Below are positions 50,426 to 60,135 of a stretch of 64,000 bases of DNA, piece by piece (position 1 is the stretch's first letter; each line of letters opens with the position of its first letter). Below the pieces are notes generated by a model. The model worked only from the letters and a program-made list of their open reading frames with translations, ran no database searches and had not been told where the DNA came from. Made by a program: the position numbers and the translations under genes. Source of the stretch: Comamonadaceae bacterium (GTDB taxonomy: Bacteria; Pseudomonadota; Gammaproteobacteria; Burkholderiales; Burkholderiaceae_C); the NCBI GenBank assembly GCA_027488215.1, contig JAIYCB010000011.1, positions 62,001-126,000 of the forward strand, written 5' to 3'.

Positions 50426-51115
50426 ATGACCACCCCTAACGTGACATCGTCTAGCCTGCTCAAAAACGTCTCGCGCTACGAAGACGTCAGAGACGCCGCC
50501 AAGAAAACCAAAGAAGAGATGGGCAAGCAGGAATTCCTGACCTTGTTCACTGCCCAGCTGCAAAACCAGAACCCTTTGGAGCCAGTCAAAAACGAAGCTT
50601 TTGTGGCACAGCTTGCCCAGTTTTCGCAACTCGAAGCCCTGACCAACATGCAGACCTCGCTGGACAGCTTTGTCAAATCCATGTCGGGCGAACGCATGTT
50701 GGGCAGCGCAGCGCTGATCGGCAAAAAAGTGTCTGTCACCGATACCCCCACCCAACTGACTTCAGGCGGCTCGATCGATGGCAGCATCGACCTGCCCACA
50801 GGTGCAAGCAGTGTTCGACTCAGCGTACACGACAGCCAGGGTCGCCTGGTGCAAGAGCTGAACGCTGGACCGCAATTGCCGGGCACAGCACCCATTTCAT
50901 GGAACGGCAAGGATGCCGCAGACAAACCCGCACCCAGTGGCATGTACCTCTTGAGCGCCACCGCCATGGTCAATGGCAAGAGTGTTCAGGTGCCCGTTAG
51001 CACCCTGTCCACTGTGCGTGCCATCTCCAGCAACCCAACCGATGGCAGCGTCAGCGTCGAAGTCGACGGTGGCAAGACCCTGCTGCTGACCGACGTCAAG
51101 CGCGTGGGCATCTGA
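50426..51115 (+). CDS. flgD: Flagellar hook capping/assembly protein FlgD
   Basis: This 229-residue scaffold caps the growing hook and is discarded when FlgE reaches full length. EEMGKQEFLTLFTAQLQNQNPLEPVKNEAFVAQLAQFSQLEALTNMQ is the conserved N-terminal cap region. The C-terminal part is a FlgD Ig/tudor-like domain (LSVHDSQGRLVQELNAGPQLPGTAPISWNGKDAADKPAPSGMYLLSA). Confidence 0.95.
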   Translation: MTTPNVTSSSLLKNVSRYEDVRDAAKKTKEEMGKQEFLTLFTAQLQNQNPLEPVKNEAFVAQLAQFSQLEALTNMQTSLDSFVKSMSGERMLGSAALIGKKVSVTDTPTQLTSGGSIDGSIDLPTGASSVRLSVHDSQGRLVQELNAGPQLPGTAPISWNGKDAADKPAPSGMYLLSATAMVNGKSVQVPVSTLSTVRAISSNPTDGSVSVEVDGGKTLLLTDVKRVGI

Positions 51116-51170
51116 GCCCGCAAGTCGCCCCCAATCATTCACACCAAACGCCACACAGGAGCCCTCCAGC

Positions 51171-53588
51171 ATGTCGTTCTATACCTCGCTCACCGGACTG
51201 AACTCGGCCACGGCCCAGTTGGCCGTCACCTCCAACAACATCGCCAACGTGGGCACCTCGGGCTTCAAGCGCTCGAGGGCCGACTTTGGCGATATTTTCT
51301 CAACCTCTCCGCTGCAAAAATCTTCCAGCAACATTGGCCAGGGCGTTTCGCTCAAGCAAGTGAGCCAGGAATTCAGCCAGGGCAACATCTCCACCTCGGG
51401 CAACTCGCTGGACCTGGCCATCACGGGTGACGGCTTTTTCCCGCTCAAAACGCCTGACGGCCTGCAGGACATTTACACCCGCAACGGCTCCTTCACCCTG
51501 AACGACCAGAACAACGTGGTCAACTCCACCGGACAACGCCTGATGGCCGCATCGGTCGACTCGTCCGGCAAGGCCGATTTGACCGACCTCAACGCCCTGA
51601 CCATACCACCCAAAACATCCGGCGAAGCGGTCGAAACCACCCAGATCCAGCTGGGCCTGAACCTGCCAGCCGACTCGGCCGTGATCACGGCCGACTTTGA
51701 CCGCAGCAACCCCAGCACCTACAACAAAAGCACCGCCTTGACGGTGTACGACAGCGGCGGTAACGGTTACTTGGCCACGGTGTACTACGCCAAAACCCAA
51801 AACGCCAGCCAGGACCAAACGCCGCCCAGCTCCAAGTGGCAGACCTACTTCTTTGTGGGTGACACCCAGGTCAAACCGGCTCTCCAGCAAGCCACCGACA
51901 AGGTGGGTGGTGCCTTGTTTGTCAACAAATATGGCGATGTGCTGCCCAAGAGCGATCCCCGCGTGGTCCCCAGCTCCGGCACCACCGAGATGTTCTCGCT
52001 GGACCAACTCACGGATGTTCGCCGATCCTCCCCGGCCTCCGCCATCGGCGCTGCACTGAACACCACAACCACTTTTGTCAACGGCATTTTGGCCAGCAGC
52101 ATCACTCCGGCATCCGGGACTACACCGGCAACGCCCGTACCGCTTGCCGTCGGAACGGTATTGAATTTCAACATCAAAGTGGATGGTGCTCCAGCCACCG
52201 CGCAAGCCATCACTTACACCACCAAAGCCGGCGACCAAGATCCCGAAGTGTTGGCCCGCAACGTGGAAATCGCCATCAACAACGTTCTCGGCTCTCTGGC
52301 CGACACCCCAGCAACGTCAGGGTCGGCACCCGGCGTGACACCCGTCGTCGCAGCCGTGCCAGCCATCAAAAATGCCCGCTTCGGCATCACCGTCGCTTTT
52401 GACCCCGATACCGCCAGGTTCTCCATCGCCTCGGGCACCACAGGCGACAGTTCCAGCATTGAGGTGGCCACCACCGATGCCAACGCCATCCGGTTTATGG
52501 GATTGAGTGGAACGGGCCTCAAGGTCGATGCATCGGCCAATGAAGCATTGCGAGGCAAGATCAGCGATCCCGCTGTGCTGCGCGGCGAGACCATGACCAT
52601 CAACACCACCAAGAGCATCAGCACCTCATCGGCCAACAAGGACTTTTTTGTTTCGGTCGATGGCTTTGCTTTCAAAGTGGAACTGCCCTTCCCCACCACC
52701 TACACCAACATTGACAGCTTTGCCAAGGCACTGCAAGACAGCATCAACGCCAAAACAGACCCCGCCACTGGCCGCAAAGTCTCTGGTGTTACGGTTAGTT
52801 TCGACCCCAAGGCCAAACAGTTTGTCTTCACCACCGGCACCGCCGGTGAGAACTCTGCCATCCAAGTCACTGGCTCTGCCGACTGGGGATTGGCCAACAC
52901 CGAAATGCAATTTGGCTCTACCAGCGAGTGGAAAAAACTGACCCAGTTCACCGAAAACGGCGCATTGCAGTTTGTCAAAAATGGCGTTCAAACCGAAGAT
53001 GCTTCTGGTCTCTCCACCCAAACTGAATGGTGGCCTGTTTATCTGGACCGCGGCGAGTTGAGTTTCGATCTGACCGGCAAACCCATCTCGCCCCTGACCG
53101 GCATGCCCTTCGAAACCGCTTTCTTGGCTGGTGGTAAGGGTGCCCTGACCATGTCCATCGACTTCACCAAGTCCACCCAATACTCCAGCGCATTTGCCGT
53201 GTTGTCGCAGTCACAAGACGGTGCTCCTGAGGGCGAGTTGATGGGTCTGAACATCGGTGTCGACGGCTTGGTCAACGCCACCTACTCCAACGGCTCCCAG
53301 GTTTCATTGGGCAAGATCGTGCTGGCCAACTTCTCCAGTCCTTCCGGCCTGCGCCAGGTGGGTGATGCCAGCTACTTGGCCTCTGCCACATCGGGAGTGG
53401 CCAAAATCGGTGAAGCCGGTTCTGCCGGCTTCGGTTCAATCCGCGCCGGTGCCACCGAACGCGCCAACGTGGACTTGACCCAAGAACTGGTGGACCTGAT
53501 CACCGCACAGCGAAACTTCCAGGCCAACGCCAAGGCCATTGAAACCAGCTCCACCATGACCAGCGCCATCATCAACATCCGTTCTTGA
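51171..53588 (+). CDS. flgE: Flagellar hook protein FlgE, enlarged with duplicated module
   Basis: This 805-residue hook subunit is about twice the usual 400. The conserved ends are intact: TGLNSATAQLAVTSNNIANVGTSGFKRSRADFGDIF at the N-terminus and DLTQELVDLITAQRNFQANAKAIETSSTMTSAIINIRS at the C-terminus. The added length lies in the surface-exposed middle, where two similar modules occur at about residues 333-446 (VDGAPATAQAITYTT...ITVAFDPDTARFSIASGTTGDSSSIEV) and 492-585 (VDGFAFKVEL...VTVSFDPKAKQFVFTTGTAGENSAIQV). They resemble the flagellin_IN type of repeat. CAGGAG precedes the ATG. Confidence 0.96.
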   Translation: MSFYTSLTGLNSATAQLAVTSNNIANVGTSGFKRSRADFGDIFSTSPLQKSSSNIGQGVSLKQVSQEFSQGNISTSGNSLDLAITGDGFFPLKTPDGLQDIYTRNGSFTLNDQNNVVNSTGQRLMAASVDSSGKADLTDLNALTIPPKTSGEAVETTQIQLGLNLPADSAVITADFDRSNPSTYNKSTALTVYDSGGNGYLATVYYAKTQNASQDQTPPSSKWQTYFFVGDTQVKPALQQATDKVGGALFVNKYGDVLPKSDPRVVPSSGTTEMFSLDQLTDVRRSSPASAIGAALNTTTTFVNGILASSITPASGTTPATPVPLAVGTVLNFNIKVDGAPATAQAITYTTKAGDQDPEVLARNVEIAINNVLGSLADTPATSGSAPGVTPVVAAVPAIKNARFGITVAFDPDTARFSIASGTTGDSSSIEVATTDANAIRFMGLSGTGLKVDASANEALRGKISDPAVLRGETMTINTTKSISTSSANKDFFVSVDGFAFKVELPFPTTYTNIDSFAKALQDSINAKTDPATGRKVSGVTVSFDPKAKQFVFTTGTAGENSAIQVTGSADWGLANTEMQFGSTSEWKKLTQFTENGALQFVKNGVQTEDASGLSTQTEWWPVYLDRGELSFDLTGKPISPLTGMPFETAFLAGGKGALTMSIDFTKSTQYSSAFAVLSQSQDGAPEGELMGLNIGVDGLVNATYSNGSQVSLGKIVLANFSSPSGLRQVGDASYLASATSGVAKIGEAGSAGFGSIRAGATERANVDLTQELVDLITAQRNFQANAKAIETSSTMTSAIINIRS

Positions 53589-53629
53589 TGCGCTGAAACA
53601 CACCCGATTGAACCGCAAAGTACAGCACC

Positions 53630-54391
53630 ATGGACCGCCTTGTCTTCACCTCGAACGCCACCATCAAAGAGCAGGCCACGGCACGCCAGGTGCTGGTCAA
53701 CGACCTGGCCAACCTGTCCACCGTGGGCTTCAAAAGCAGTTACGACGCGGCCTTGCAATCGGTCAAAGTCGAGGGTCCGGGTTTTGACACCCGATTCCAG
53801 GCTCAAACCATTGCACGCGACCTGATCCGCATGGAACCCGGTCCGGTCATGGCCACTGGCCGCCCCATGGACGTGGCCTTGGCAGGCAATGCTGTGCTCA
53901 CGGTTCAGGCGCCCAATGGAGACCTGGCTTTCACGCGCCGGGGTGATCTGAAACTGAACATTCAGGGGCAGCTGGAAAACGGTTCTGGCCATTTGGTGCT
54001 GGGCGAAGGTGGGCCCATCACCATCCCACCGGGCTTGATGGTCAACATCAACCCGGACGGCAGCATTTATGCACGCGATCCGGCCCAGGTCGGACCCGCT
54101 GCCGATGTGTTGATCGACCGCTTGCGCTTGCGCGATGTGTCCAACGTGAGTCTGGGTCGGCGCGGCGATGGTCTGTTCAAAGTGTCGGAAAAACCTGATG
54201 GCACAGACATTGCATTGGGTGATCGACTGCCCGAAGTGATTCCGCAAGCCCTCGAAGGGAGCAACGTCAGCGCCATTGAAGCCATGACACGCTTGATCGA
54301 TCAATCCCGAAGTTTTGAAACCCAAATTCGCATCATCAAGGAAATGAAAGGGCTCGACGAGTCCGGCTCTTCCATGATGAAAGCCGTTTAA
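53630..54391 (+). CDS. flgF: Flagellar basal-body rod protein FlgF
   Basis: This 253-residue proximal-rod protein has the N-terminal rod domain ATIKEQATARQVLVNDLANLSTVGFKSSYDAALQSVKVEG, the central FlgE/F/G domain (VALAGNAVLTVQAPNGDLAFTRRGDLKL), and C-terminal GSNVSAIEAMTRLIDQSRSFETQIRIIKEMKGLDESGSSMMKAV. It lies 41 bases after flgE and 19 before flgG. Confidence 0.95.
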   Translation: MDRLVFTSNATIKEQATARQVLVNDLANLSTVGFKSSYDAALQSVKVEGPGFDTRFQAQTIARDLIRMEPGPVMATGRPMDVALAGNAVLTVQAPNGDLAFTRRGDLKLNIQGQLENGSGHLVLGEGGPITIPPGLMVNINPDGSIYARDPAQVGPAADVLIDRLRLRDVSNVSLGRRGDGLFKVSEKPDGTDIALGDRLPEVIPQALEGSNVSAIEAMTRLIDQSRSFETQIRIIKEMKGLDESGSSMMKAV

Positions 54392-54410
54392 CACCTGACA
54401 GGAGAGCCCC

Positions 54411-55196
54411 ATGGATGCCTCAATGTGGATTGCCAAGACCGGCCTGGATGCGCAGCAAACGCGCATGTCGGTCATCTCGAACAACCTGGCCAACGTCAAC
54501 ACGACCGGCTTCAAACGCGACCGCGCCAGCTTCGAGGACATGCTCTACCAGAACCTGCGCCAACCTGGCGCACAGGTGAATGCGGACGCACAAGCCCCCA
54601 CGGGCTTGATGCTGGGCACAGGCGTACGCATCGTGGCCACCGAAAAAACCCACACACAAGGCAGTTTGGTCACCACCAAGAACGCGCTGGACATGGCCGT
54701 GCAAGGCGATGGTTTTTTCCAGATCGCCCAGCCTGACGGCACGATTGCTTACTCGCGCGACGGCAGCTTCAAGCTCTCGGCCACCGGTCAGTTGGTCACC
54801 GCCAACGGCGCGCCATTGCAGCCTGCCATCACCATCCCACCGAACGTGGCCAGCATCTCAATTGGCCAGGATGGCACGGTGTCTGTGGAAGCTGCTGCCG
54901 GGGGGGGCGCACAGGTCCTGGGCCAGATCCAAATTGCCCGCTTTCCCAACCCTGCAGGGCTGCAAGCGATTGGCCAGAACATGCTCAAGGAGACGACCGC
55001 CAGTGGCGCGCCCATCGTCTCGCAGCCTGGCCAAGCCGGCGCAGGCCAGCTCATGCAAGGCGCACTGGAAGCCTCCAACGTGAACGTGGTCGAGGAAATG
55101 GTCAACATGATCGAGACCCAACGCGCTTATGAAATCAACTCCAAAGCCATCTCTGCCGTGGACGGCATGTTGCGCTTCCTGAACAACAACATGTGA
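54411..55196 (+). CDS. flgG: Flagellar distal-rod protein FlgG
   Basis: This 261-residue distal-rod subunit begins MDASMWIAKTGLDAQQTRMSVISNNLANVNTTGFKRDRASFEDMLYQNLRQPG, with QGDGFFQIAQPDGTIAYSRDGSFKLSATGQLVTANGAPLQP in the middle and ASNVNVVEEMVNMIETQRAYEINSKAISAVDGMLRFLNNNM at the end. All are textbook for FlgG, including the N-terminal FlgG-specific insertion region that keeps the rod straight. Confidence 0.97.
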   Translation: MDASMWIAKTGLDAQQTRMSVISNNLANVNTTGFKRDRASFEDMLYQNLRQPGAQVNADAQAPTGLMLGTGVRIVATEKTHTQGSLVTTKNALDMAVQGDGFFQIAQPDGTIAYSRDGSFKLSATGQLVTANGAPLQPAITIPPNVASISIGQDGTVSVEAAAGGGAQVLGQIQIARFPNPAGLQAIGQNMLKETTASGAPIVSQPGQAGAGQLMQGALEASNVNVVEEMVNMIETQRAYEINSKAISAVDGMLRFLNNNM

Positions 55197-55203
55197 GACT
55201 GCC

Positions 55204-55932
55204 ATGACTGCCCGCTTCGATTTCATCACACGCGCCTCATGTCTGTGCTTACTGGCTTTGGGCCTGAGCGGTTGTGCAACAGCCCCCGCGCCTTTGGCCC
55301 ATTCACCCGAATTTGCCCCCGTCATGCCGGTGGTCATCGAAAAACCCCGCGTGGCCACAGGCGCCATTTACAACGGTCGGCACAGCGACAACTTCTTTGG
55401 CCGTAGCCGCAATTACCGGGTGGGCGACTTGATCACGGTGGTGCTGGACGAATCGACCCGAGCAGGGCGCGAGCAAAAAGGAAGCGTCACGCGAGATGCC
55501 GAGAACAATGTCATCCCGAATGGTTTGGTTTCGAAAATCCAAAACTTGGCACTGCCCACCAAAATTTTGGGTACCAAACTCGACGGTGTCATGAATGGCG
55601 TCAATCTGAACGAATCAAGCATCAAGAGCAGCGGCGTGGGCAAAGCGGATCAAAGCGCCAGCCTGACGGGCGCGGTGTCTGTAACTGTGGTTGAAGTGCT
55701 GGCCAACGGCAATCTGATGGTGCGCGGTGAAAAACAACTGGCCCTGACCGAAGGTGCCGAGGTCATCCAGGTCAGCGGCATCATCCGACCCGACGATGTG
55801 TCGCCCAACAACATGGTGCAGTCGCGCCGCTTGGCCAATGCCCAAATTACCTACCGTGGCACAGGCGACATGGCGGCTGTCGCCAAGACGGGCTGGGGCA
55901 CCCGCGCCCTGCTGAGCCTCTGGCCCTTCTAA
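55204..55932 (+). CDS. flgH: Flagellar L-ring lipoprotein FlgH
   Basis: This 242-residue outer-membrane lipoprotein forms the L-ring bushing. The lipobox is LSGC, with Cys24 as the predicted lipidated residue. NYRVGDLITVVLDESTRAGREQKGSVTRD, VEVLANGNLMVRGEKQLALTEGAEVIQVSGIIRPDDVSPNNMVQSRRLANAQITYRGTG and the C-terminal LLSLWPF are all conserved. Confidence 0.97.
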   Translation: MTARFDFITRASCLCLLALGLSGCATAPAPLAHSPEFAPVMPVVIEKPRVATGAIYNGRHSDNFFGRSRNYRVGDLITVVLDESTRAGREQKGSVTRDAENNVIPNGLVSKIQNLALPTKILGTKLDGVMNGVNLNESSIKSSGVGKADQSASLTGAVSVTVVEVLANGNLMVRGEKQLALTEGAEVIQVSGIIRPDDVSPNNMVQSRRLANAQITYRGTGDMAAVAKTGWGTRALLSLWPF

Positions 55933-55982
55933 CGCGCTGACCCAGTCCACCCTCCACTCACAGATAACTCAACGGATCGGCC

Positions 55983-57107
55983 ATGAAAATCACCCTCGTT
56001 GCCCTTGTCTTGCTGCTCGGTCTGAATGCCAGCGCCTGGGCTGACCGCATCAAGGACCTGGCCAGCGTAGCAGCGGGCCGCACCAACCAACTCATTGGCT
56101 ACGGCCTGGTGGTGGGCTTGCAAGGCACGGGTGACGGGGCCGATGTGTCCTTCACTGCGCAGAGCATGAAATCCATGCTCAGCCGCATGGGCGTGAGTTT
56201 GGACGGCCCATTATCAGACTTCGACAAAGCTGGCGGCGAAGGCAAGATCGACATCAAAAACGTGGCTGCCGTGATGGTGACCGCAGAACTGCCTCCGTTT
56301 GCCAAACCAGGGCAAAGAATTGACATCAACGTCTCGGCTATTGGCAAGGCCTCTAACCTGCGCGGCGGCAATTTGCTGTTGACCAGCCTGCGCGGCGTGG
56401 ACGGCGAGATCTATGGTATTGCCCAAGGGGCACTCACAGCCACGGGCATTGATGCCAACGCGGCAGGCTCGAAAGTCAACATCGGTGTCCCCACCTCGGC
56501 ACGCGTGCCCAACGGAGCCACGGTGGAACGGATGGTCGATACCCCTTTTGAGAGCTCGGACCATGTGGTTCTGAATGTGCGTGAATCAGACTTCACCACC
56601 ACCACGGCCATCGTGAACGCCGTCAACAAGAATTTTGGCGAAGGAACCGCCCGCGCCATCGACGGCATGTCCCTGGCCATCAAAGCGCCCTCCGACTTGT
56701 CTCAGCGCGTGGCCTTCATGAGCATGGTGGAAAACCTGGACGTGGTGCCCGGTGAACCGCCTGCCCGCGTCGTGATCAACTCCCGCACCGGCACTGTGGT
56801 GATCAGCCGCAATGTGCGCGTGACTGCAGCGGCCGTGGCGCACGGCACCATCTCGGTGGCCATTGCCGCCACCAACGAAGTCTCGCAACCCAACCCCTTA
56901 ACCCAGGGCCAGACGGCACCGGTACAAAACGCCGAAATCGCCGTGACCGAGCCGAAGAACCCGATGTTCCTGTTCCAGCCAGGCGTGGACCTGCGCCAGA
57001 TCGTAGACGCAGTCAACCAAGTGGGCGCCACACCTTCGGCCCTGATCGCCATCCTCGAAGCCCTCAAAACCACCGGCAGCCTGCGGGCTGAGCTGATCAT
57101 CATCTGA
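55983..57107 (+). CDS. flgI: Flagellar P-ring protein FlgI
   Basis: This 374-residue periplasmic ring subunit has the Sec signal MKITLVALVLLLGLNASAWA, then DRIKDLASVAAGRTNQLIGYGLVVGLQGTGDG, the family hallmark. ISRNVRVTAAAVAHGTISVAI and LFQPGVDLRQIVDAVNQVGATPSALIAILEALKTTGSLRAELIII complete it. The partner chaperone FlgA is encoded at 47401. Confidence 0.97.
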   Translation: MKITLVALVLLLGLNASAWADRIKDLASVAAGRTNQLIGYGLVVGLQGTGDGADVSFTAQSMKSMLSRMGVSLDGPLSDFDKAGGEGKIDIKNVAAVMVTAELPPFAKPGQRIDINVSAIGKASNLRGGNLLLTSLRGVDGEIYGIAQGALTATGIDANAAGSKVNIGVPTSARVPNGATVERMVDTPFESSDHVVLNVRESDFTTTTAIVNAVNKNFGEGTARAIDGMSLAIKAPSDLSQRVAFMSMVENLDVVPGEPPARVVINSRTGTVVISRNVRVTAAAVAHGTISVAIAATNEVSQPNPLTQGQTAPVQNAEIAVTEPKNPMFLFQPGVDLRQIVDAVNQVGATPSALIAILEALKTTGSLRAELIII

Positions 57108-57140
57108 GCGGCTTGAAGACTTCTACAACCTGAACCCGCC

Positions 57141-57611
57141 ATGAGCGACATCGCCCACACCTCTTCCAGCTCTTATCTGGACTTCAACGCGCTGACGCAG
57201 TTGAAGGGCGATGCCGCACGCGACCCGAGCAAAGCCGTACGCAAAACCGCCGAACAATTTGAGGCTTACTTCATCCAGCAAATGATGAAGTCCATGCGCG
57301 ACACGGTTGAAAAAAGCGACCTCGTCGAGGGCGGGAACATGGAGATGTACCAAGACCTGATGGACAAGGAAGTGTCATTGAGCATGGCCAAGCGCGGTGG
57401 TCTGGGCTTGGCCGACATGATGGAACGCCAGATGAACAAGGCCCAGGCCATGAGCACGCAAGACGCGCTGCGCCAGCGCCAACCCATGAGCCTTGACGCA
57501 CCCGCCCTGCCGCTGAATCCGGTTCGCGAACCCATGGTCATCAAGCCAGCAGCGGTTGAGGCTTATCGTCTGGAGCGCACCAGTGGCTTCAAGCTCGGAG
57601 ATAAGCCATGA
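57141..57611 (+). CDS. flgJ: Rod-capping protein FlgJ, single-domain form without muramidase
   Basis: This 156-residue protein contains only the N-terminal rod-binding domain: KTAEQFEAYFIQQMMKSMRDTVEKSDLVEGGNMEMYQDLMDKEVSLSMAKRGGLGLADMMERQM. Enterobacterial FlgJ is about 310 residues with a C-terminal glucosaminidase-type hydrolase, which is absent here. The short form needs a hydrolase in trans, for which the gene at 48258 is a candidate. Its stop overlaps the flgK start (ATGA). Confidence 0.95.
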   Translation: MSDIAHTSSSSYLDFNALTQLKGDAARDPSKAVRKTAEQFEAYFIQQMMKSMRDTVEKSDLVEGGNMEMYQDLMDKEVSLSMAKRGGLGLADMMERQMNKAQAMSTQDALRQRQPMSLDAPALPLNPVREPMVIKPAAVEAYRLERTSGFKLGDKP

Positions 57612-60124
57612 GTGACTTGCTCAGCATCGGCAGCTCGGGCGTCACCGCTTACCAGCGTGCCCTGGCCACGGTGTCCAACAACATCGCCAACGTCAACACC
57701 GACGGCTACACACGCCAAGACGTTTCCCTTACCGCCAACCAGCCACGACAGATCGGCAACAGCTATCTGGGCACCGGCACTCGCTTTGATTCAGTGCAAC
57801 GTCAATACGACGCCTTTGTGGAGTCCAACCTGCGCAACAGCAACAGCGACCTCGAAAGCCAAAAGCCTCTGCTGTCTTACGTGAACCGCCTGATCGACGT
57901 GATGGGTGACGAGAGCATCGGCCTGACCACGGCAATGAACCTGTTTTTTGAATCGGCACGCGACTTGGCCACCGACCCGGCTTCTGTGGTCTCGCGCAGC
58001 ATCTTTTTACGCGATGCCGATGGTCTGGCGGCACGGTTTCGGCAGCTGGCAAGTCAATTTGAACTGCTCAACAACGAAACCCGTCAATCGGTCGAAACCA
58101 ATGTCGGCCAAGTCAACGCCCTGACCGCTCAGCTGGCACAAATGAACAAACAATTGGCCAAACACAGCTCGGAGGCTAACCAGCCCTCCGAGTTGTTAGA
58201 CCAGCGCGACTTGTTGATGCGGGAGTTGTCCAGCCTGGTCGCCATCAAAACACGCTTTGAGCCCAACGGCTCCGTGATCGTCAGTGTGGGTGACACCCTG
58301 GACCAGGGCATCCTGGTCAACCAAACCACATCGCGCGCCATCAGCGTCCAACAATCGAACATCGAAACCGGCAAGCTCGAATTTGTCATCGATGCCTACG
58401 GCAAGCCCGAAACCATGCCCGGCATCACCAGCGGCAAGATTGGCGGCGTGATGAGCTTTCGTGAGCAGGTGCTGAACCCCGCAAGCGACTCGCTGGACAA
58501 CCTGGCTGCCGCCATGGTGCGCGAAGTCAATCAGGTTCACCGCGATGGCGTCGATGCTGAGGGGCTGCTGGGCGGTGACCTGTTTGGCTTTCCGACAGAC
58601 AAAACAGGCAAGGCTTCGGGCATGAGCCTCTTGGTTCAAGATGCCAACCGGGTCGCCGCGGCGGGCCAGTTCAGGGTGATTGACAACCCGCTCAACAGCG
58701 GCACAGCACAAGCCCGTGTGGCTTACATAGCACCACAATTTCAGGGCCCCACACAGCTGCGCGGCGACCTCGCGCTGGCCAAAGCCCCGCAAATTGCCAG
58801 CCTGAACAACCTGACCATTGAAGCCAGCCAAGGCTTCACCAGTATGGGGCTGATCCCGATCGGCACGCAAAACCTGACGCTGACCCTGCAAGCACCCGGG
58901 ACAGGTCAAACCCTGCAGGTACTGACCCGGGATGGCCGCCATCTGATCGGCAGCACCCTGAACGACACGCAGCAGGGCCTGATGCTCAAAACCGGCAATG
59001 GCATGGAGGTCGGTGCCACTTACAGCGCCCAAACCCTCAACCGCACAGCGCCGGCCAGCTATCTGGGCATGGACATCTTCATGGGTGCCAAAGCCAGCGT
59101 CAGCCAGATGCAGCAGTTCAACGCCACCACGGGCGAGGCCCAGGCTCCGTTGGCTGTGGCCGCCAAATTGACGGGGAACACCTTCGTCGGATCCGCTGCC
59201 CCGATCGCCGCCGACACCTTTCAGTTGAATGGGCAAAACTTGCCTGGACTGAGCGGACCACTGCCACTGACTTTGGCTTCGGTTGTCAGCTGGCTCAACA
59301 CCGCCACCGCGAATGACCCGGTGGCCAGCAGAATCACTGCATCGGCCCAAGATGACAAGCTGGTGCTCAGCCGTCCATCTGGCAACACCACGCAAGACAT
59401 CCGTTTGGGCTTGGGCGCCAACGGTACCCCGGCTGACTTGAAGCGTTTGGGCTTTGACGCCACCCTCAGCATCGAAGGCGCGACACCCGACGATCTGCTG
59501 ATTTTTGTCACCGACACTGCTATCCCTGCCAACGCCACCAGCAGCAGCGTCAATGTGCAGGCCCAGTTCACCGACATTGCGGGCGACATCAAGCAAGCCC
59601 TGCGGGCCTCTCAGCTCAAGGTGAACTTCATCAGCAACACCCAGTACCGCATCATCGACACCCGCACCCAGTCGGTTTTGGCCGAGCGCACACTGGTGCC
59701 CGACCCCCTCTCGCCCACGCCCAGCCTGAGCTACCGGGGCCTGAAGCTGGAGTTTTCCACCGCGCCCAAACAAGGTGACGAATTCACCATCGACGGCAAC
59801 CGCGATGGCATTGGCAACAACGAAACCATGTTGGCCCTGGTGGGACTGGAAAGCGAACGCCTGATGCCTGGCGGCCTGACCATCACCGAGGCCTACATCG
59901 AGCGGGTCAACCAGGTCGGCAACGTGGCCAGGCAAGCTGCCATTGCCGAGCAGGCACTGAGCGTGGTCTACCAACAAGCCCAAGAGGCTCGAGACGGAAT
60001 CTCAGGCGTTAGTCTGGATGAAGAGGCGTCCTCTTTGGTTCGGTTTCAACAAGCCTACCAAGCCAATGCGAAAGTCATGCAAACGGCAATGACTTTGTTC
60101 GACGCGATCTTACAAGTTCGCTAA
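57608..60124 (+). CDS. flgK: Hook-filament junction protein FlgK (HAP1), enlarged
   Basis: This 838-residue HAP1 is well above the common 550-650. Conserved ends are SIGSSGVTAYQRALATVSNNIANVNTDGYTRQDVSL and GISGVSLDEEASSLVRFQQAYQANAKVMQTAMTLFDAILQVR. A flagellin_IN-like module lies at about residues 536-620 (FQLNGQNLPGLSGPLPLTLASVVSWLNT...ITASAQDDKLVLSRPSG). Export is assisted by FlgN (46530). The extra length lies in the outer middle region, exposed at the junction surface. Confidence 0.96.
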   Translation: MSDLLSIGSSGVTAYQRALATVSNNIANVNTDGYTRQDVSLTANQPRQIGNSYLGTGTRFDSVQRQYDAFVESNLRNSNSDLESQKPLLSYVNRLIDVMGDESIGLTTAMNLFFESARDLATDPASVVSRSIFLRDADGLAARFRQLASQFELLNNETRQSVETNVGQVNALTAQLAQMNKQLAKHSSEANQPSELLDQRDLLMRELSSLVAIKTRFEPNGSVIVSVGDTLDQGILVNQTTSRAISVQQSNIETGKLEFVIDAYGKPETMPGITSGKIGGVMSFREQVLNPASDSLDNLAAAMVREVNQVHRDGVDAEGLLGGDLFGFPTDKTGKASGMSLLVQDANRVAAAGQFRVIDNPLNSGTAQARVAYIAPQFQGPTQLRGDLALAKAPQIASLNNLTIEASQGFTSMGLIPIGTQNLTLTLQAPGTGQTLQVLTRDGRHLIGSTLNDTQQGLMLKTGNGMEVGATYSAQTLNRTAPASYLGMDIFMGAKASVSQMQQFNATTGEAQAPLAVAAKLTGNTFVGSAAPIAADTFQLNGQNLPGLSGPLPLTLASVVSWLNTATANDPVASRITASAQDDKLVLSRPSGNTTQDIRLGLGANGTPADLKRLGFDATLSIEGATPDDLLIFVTDTAIPANATSSSVNVQAQFTDIAGDIKQALRASQLKVNFISNTQYRIIDTRTQSVLAERTLVPDPLSPTPSLSYRGLKLEFSTAPKQGDEFTIDGNRDGIGNNETMLALVGLESERLMPGGLTITEAYIERVNQVGNVARQAAIAEQALSVVYQQAQEARDGISGVSLDEEASSLVRFQQAYQANAKVMQTAMTLFDAILQVR

Positions 60125-60135
60125 AGGAAATTAAC

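Noticed and set aside
57141-57611. Frameshifted or truncated two-domain flgJ
   Set aside because: The frame ends cleanly in an ATGA overlap with flgK, and no hydrolase-like sequence follows in any frame, so it is a native short FlgJ.
58196-59983. 595-codon minus-strand frame opposite flgK
   Set aside because: Antisense shadow of a clear flgK; the composition is His/Gly/Val-rich without any recognisable domain.
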